Shown here in pieces: positions 62,906-64,000 of a DNA stretch of 64,000 nt (position 1 is its first letter; each line of letters opens with the position of its first letter). Below the pieces are notes generated by a model. That model was not told the DNA's origin. It was given only the letters and a program-made list of their open reading frames with translations, and ran no database searches. The DNA comes from OFTM10 sp964196195. Its GTDB lineage: Bacteria; Actinomycetota; Acidimicrobiia; Acidimicrobiales; Aldehydirespiratoraceae. The stretch spans positions 1 to 64,000 of the forward strand of contig CAXMSE010000014.1 of the NCBI GenBank assembly GCA_964196195.1. The letters are read 5' to 3'. A program made the position numbers and the translations under genes.

Positions 62906-63273
62906 TACAGGACCTCCGGTGCCAACGACACGATCCGCATGAACTGCTTCTCGCGAAGCTCACGACCGACCGGGCCGAAGATGCGGGTGCCACGCGGCTG
63001 CATCTGATCGTTGATCAGCACGGCAGCGTTTTCATCGAACCGGATGTAGCTCCCGTCCGGTCGACGCTTTTCTTTCTTCACACGGACGACGACGCATTTG
63101 ACGACATCGCCCTTCTTGACCTGGGCGCCGGGGATCGCGTCCTTCACCGTGGCAACGAAGATGTCGCCGATGGAGGCGTAACGACGCTTCGAACCGCCGA
63201 GGACCTTGATGCACAAGACCTCCTTGGCGCCCGAGTTGTCGGCGACCCGCAGCCGGGATTCCTGCTGGATCAC
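62905..63273 (-). CDS. rplN: 50S ribosomal protein L14
   Basis: 122 residues. MIQQESRLRVADNSGAKEVL start, VRVKKEKRRPDGSYIRFDEN, and GTRIFGPVGRELREK end. It overlaps rpsQ by 4 bp. Confidence 0.98.
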   Translation of the reverse strand: MIQQESRLRVADNSGAKEVLCIKVLGGSKRRYASIGDIFVATVKDAIPGAQVKKGDVVKCVVVRVKKEKRRPDGSYIRFDENAAVLINDQMQPRGTRIFGPVGRELREKQFMRIVSLAPEVL

Positions 63274-63539
63274 TTCGCACGCTCCAGGACTTCCACCAGG
63301 CGCCAGCGCTTGTTCTTCGAGAGGGGCCGGGTCTCCTGCACCCGTACGCGGTCGCCCACGCCGAGGGTGTTTTCTTCATCATGGACGTGGAGGCGCTTGG
63401 CACGCTGCACGGTCTTGGCGTAGCGGCGATGGCGAACGCGGTCGGTGGCTTCGACCACTGCGGTCTTGTCCATCTTGTTCGACACGACGATGCCCTCACG
63501 GGTCTTACGCGCGTTGGGGCGGGTTGTTGCCTCGGTCAT
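63270..63539 (-). CDS. rpsQ: 30S ribosomal protein S17
   Basis: 89 residues. KTREGIVVSNKMDKTAVVEA and DRVRVQETRPLSKNKRWRLV. ATG 63539 shares one base with the rpmC stop; the longer open frame upstream is antisense to nothing and lacks homology. Confidence 0.96.
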   Translation of the reverse strand: MTEATTRPNARKTREGIVVSNKMDKTAVVEATDRVRHRRYAKTVQRAKRLHVHDEENTLGVGDRVRVQETRPLSKNKRWRLVEVLERAK

Positions 63540-63775
63540 CAGCTGTCCTCTCCGCTCGCCGTGGCCGAAACTACGTCGGCATCGGCGATCTCGCGGGCCC
63601 GAAGCTCGGTGAGCATGCGGGCGATTTCCCTCTTGACCCCGGTGACCCGGGTCGGATTGTCGAGTTGGCCGGTTGCGAGCTGGAAGCGCAAGTTGAAGAG
63701 CTCTTCCTTCGCATCGGCAAGTTTCTCGATGATGTCGGTATCGCCGAGATCGATGAGGGCTTTGGCCTTGGCCAT
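63539..63775 (-). CDS. rpmC: 50S ribosomal protein L29
   Basis: 78 residues. KLADAKEELFNLRFQLATGQ and NPTRVTGVKREIARMLT match L29. A short N-terminal and acidic C-terminal extension surround the core. Confidence 0.96.
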   Translation of the reverse strand: MAKAKALIDLGDTDIIEKLADAKEELFNLRFQLATGQLDNPTRVTGVKREIARMLTELRAREIADADVVSATASGEDS

Positions 63776-64000
63776 CAGAACCCCTCCTCACGACTCACGA
63801 AGCGGGCCTTGATGGGCAGCTTCTGGATGGCTCGGTCGATCGCCTCGTGAGCGATGACTTCGTCGCTGTAGGACAGCTCGAAAAGAACACGACCGGGACG
63901 AACCACAGCAACCCACTTCTCGGGGTTGCCCTTGCCCGAACCCATACGGGTTTCAGCCGGCTTGTTGGTGACCGGCTTGTCGGGGAAGACGTTGATCCAC
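63775..64000 (-). CDS. rplP: 50S ribosomal protein L16 (N-terminal part outside window)
   Basis: C-terminal 74 residues only: INVFPDKPVTNKPAETRMG, GKGNPEKWVAVVRPGRVLF, then the AIQKLPIKARFVSRE end. The stop shares one base with the rpmC start. The gene continues past the right edge. Confidence 0.97.
   Translation of the reverse strand, partial: WINVFPDKPVTNKPAETRMGSGKGNPEKWVAVVRPGRVLFELSYSDEVIAHEAIDRAIQKLPIKARFVSREEGF

Overview
The window is a high-G+C chromosomal segment of an actinobacterium, most likely class Acidimicrobiia. This is inferred from the RegX3-type regulator, a GuaB3-like protein, a TIGR03086 (mycothiol-associated) family protein, zinc-type S14, the short adenylate kinase, and many leaderless starts (a TANNNT box 6-7 nt before the start codon). 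No tRNA, rRNA, CRISPR array, insertion sequence or prophage was seen. Nearly every base is coding and no gene-free gap exceeds 280 bp.

Positions 1-23,600 hold mixed housekeeping and lipid/envelope genes: an alpha/beta hydrolase (cut by the edge), DUF368 and RDD membrane proteins, an SCP2-domain protein, an Fpg/Nei glycosylase, malate dehydrogenase, a PAS-GGDEF protein with a GT87-like membrane protein, a heterodimeric ABC exporter, isocitrate dehydrogenase, a PlsC acyltransferase, purH, two tandem amidase lipoproteins, sucCD, an AlaX-type editing protein, a cytochrome P450 and a ClC channel. mdh, icd and sucCD supply three TCA-cycle steps.

Positions 23,613-30,000 hold pcrA and a compact phosphate module. 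Its parts are regX3, a histidine kinase whose sensory half is a complete PhoU domain (no membrane segment, PAS remnant only), a divergent region with 11-bp-phased PHO-box repeats, a Na+/phosphate cotransporter and a second PhoU protein. It is the most unusual part of the window. Positions 30,059-37,311 carry guaA, a shortened GuaB3-like protein, a NUDIX hydrolase, a GGDEF remnant, a 49-residue protein outside usual length cut-offs, and two membrane proteins of unknown function.

Positions 37,441-53,113 run leftward: groES-groEL under a perfect CIRCE operator; the tRNA t6A genes tsaE-tsaB-rimI-tsaD; a P1-family peptidase; a glycosyltransferase resembling tRNA-queuosine mannosyltransferase; alr, nnrD, acpS; a glmS almost twice normal length; glmM; and rpsI/rplM. 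Positions 53,233-64,000 are the alpha, spc and end of the S10 ribosomal operons, from truA-rplQ-rpoA back to rplP (cut by the edge), with secY and adk inside. infA has a probable CUG start, and the infA-rpmJ spacer contains three perfect hairpins.
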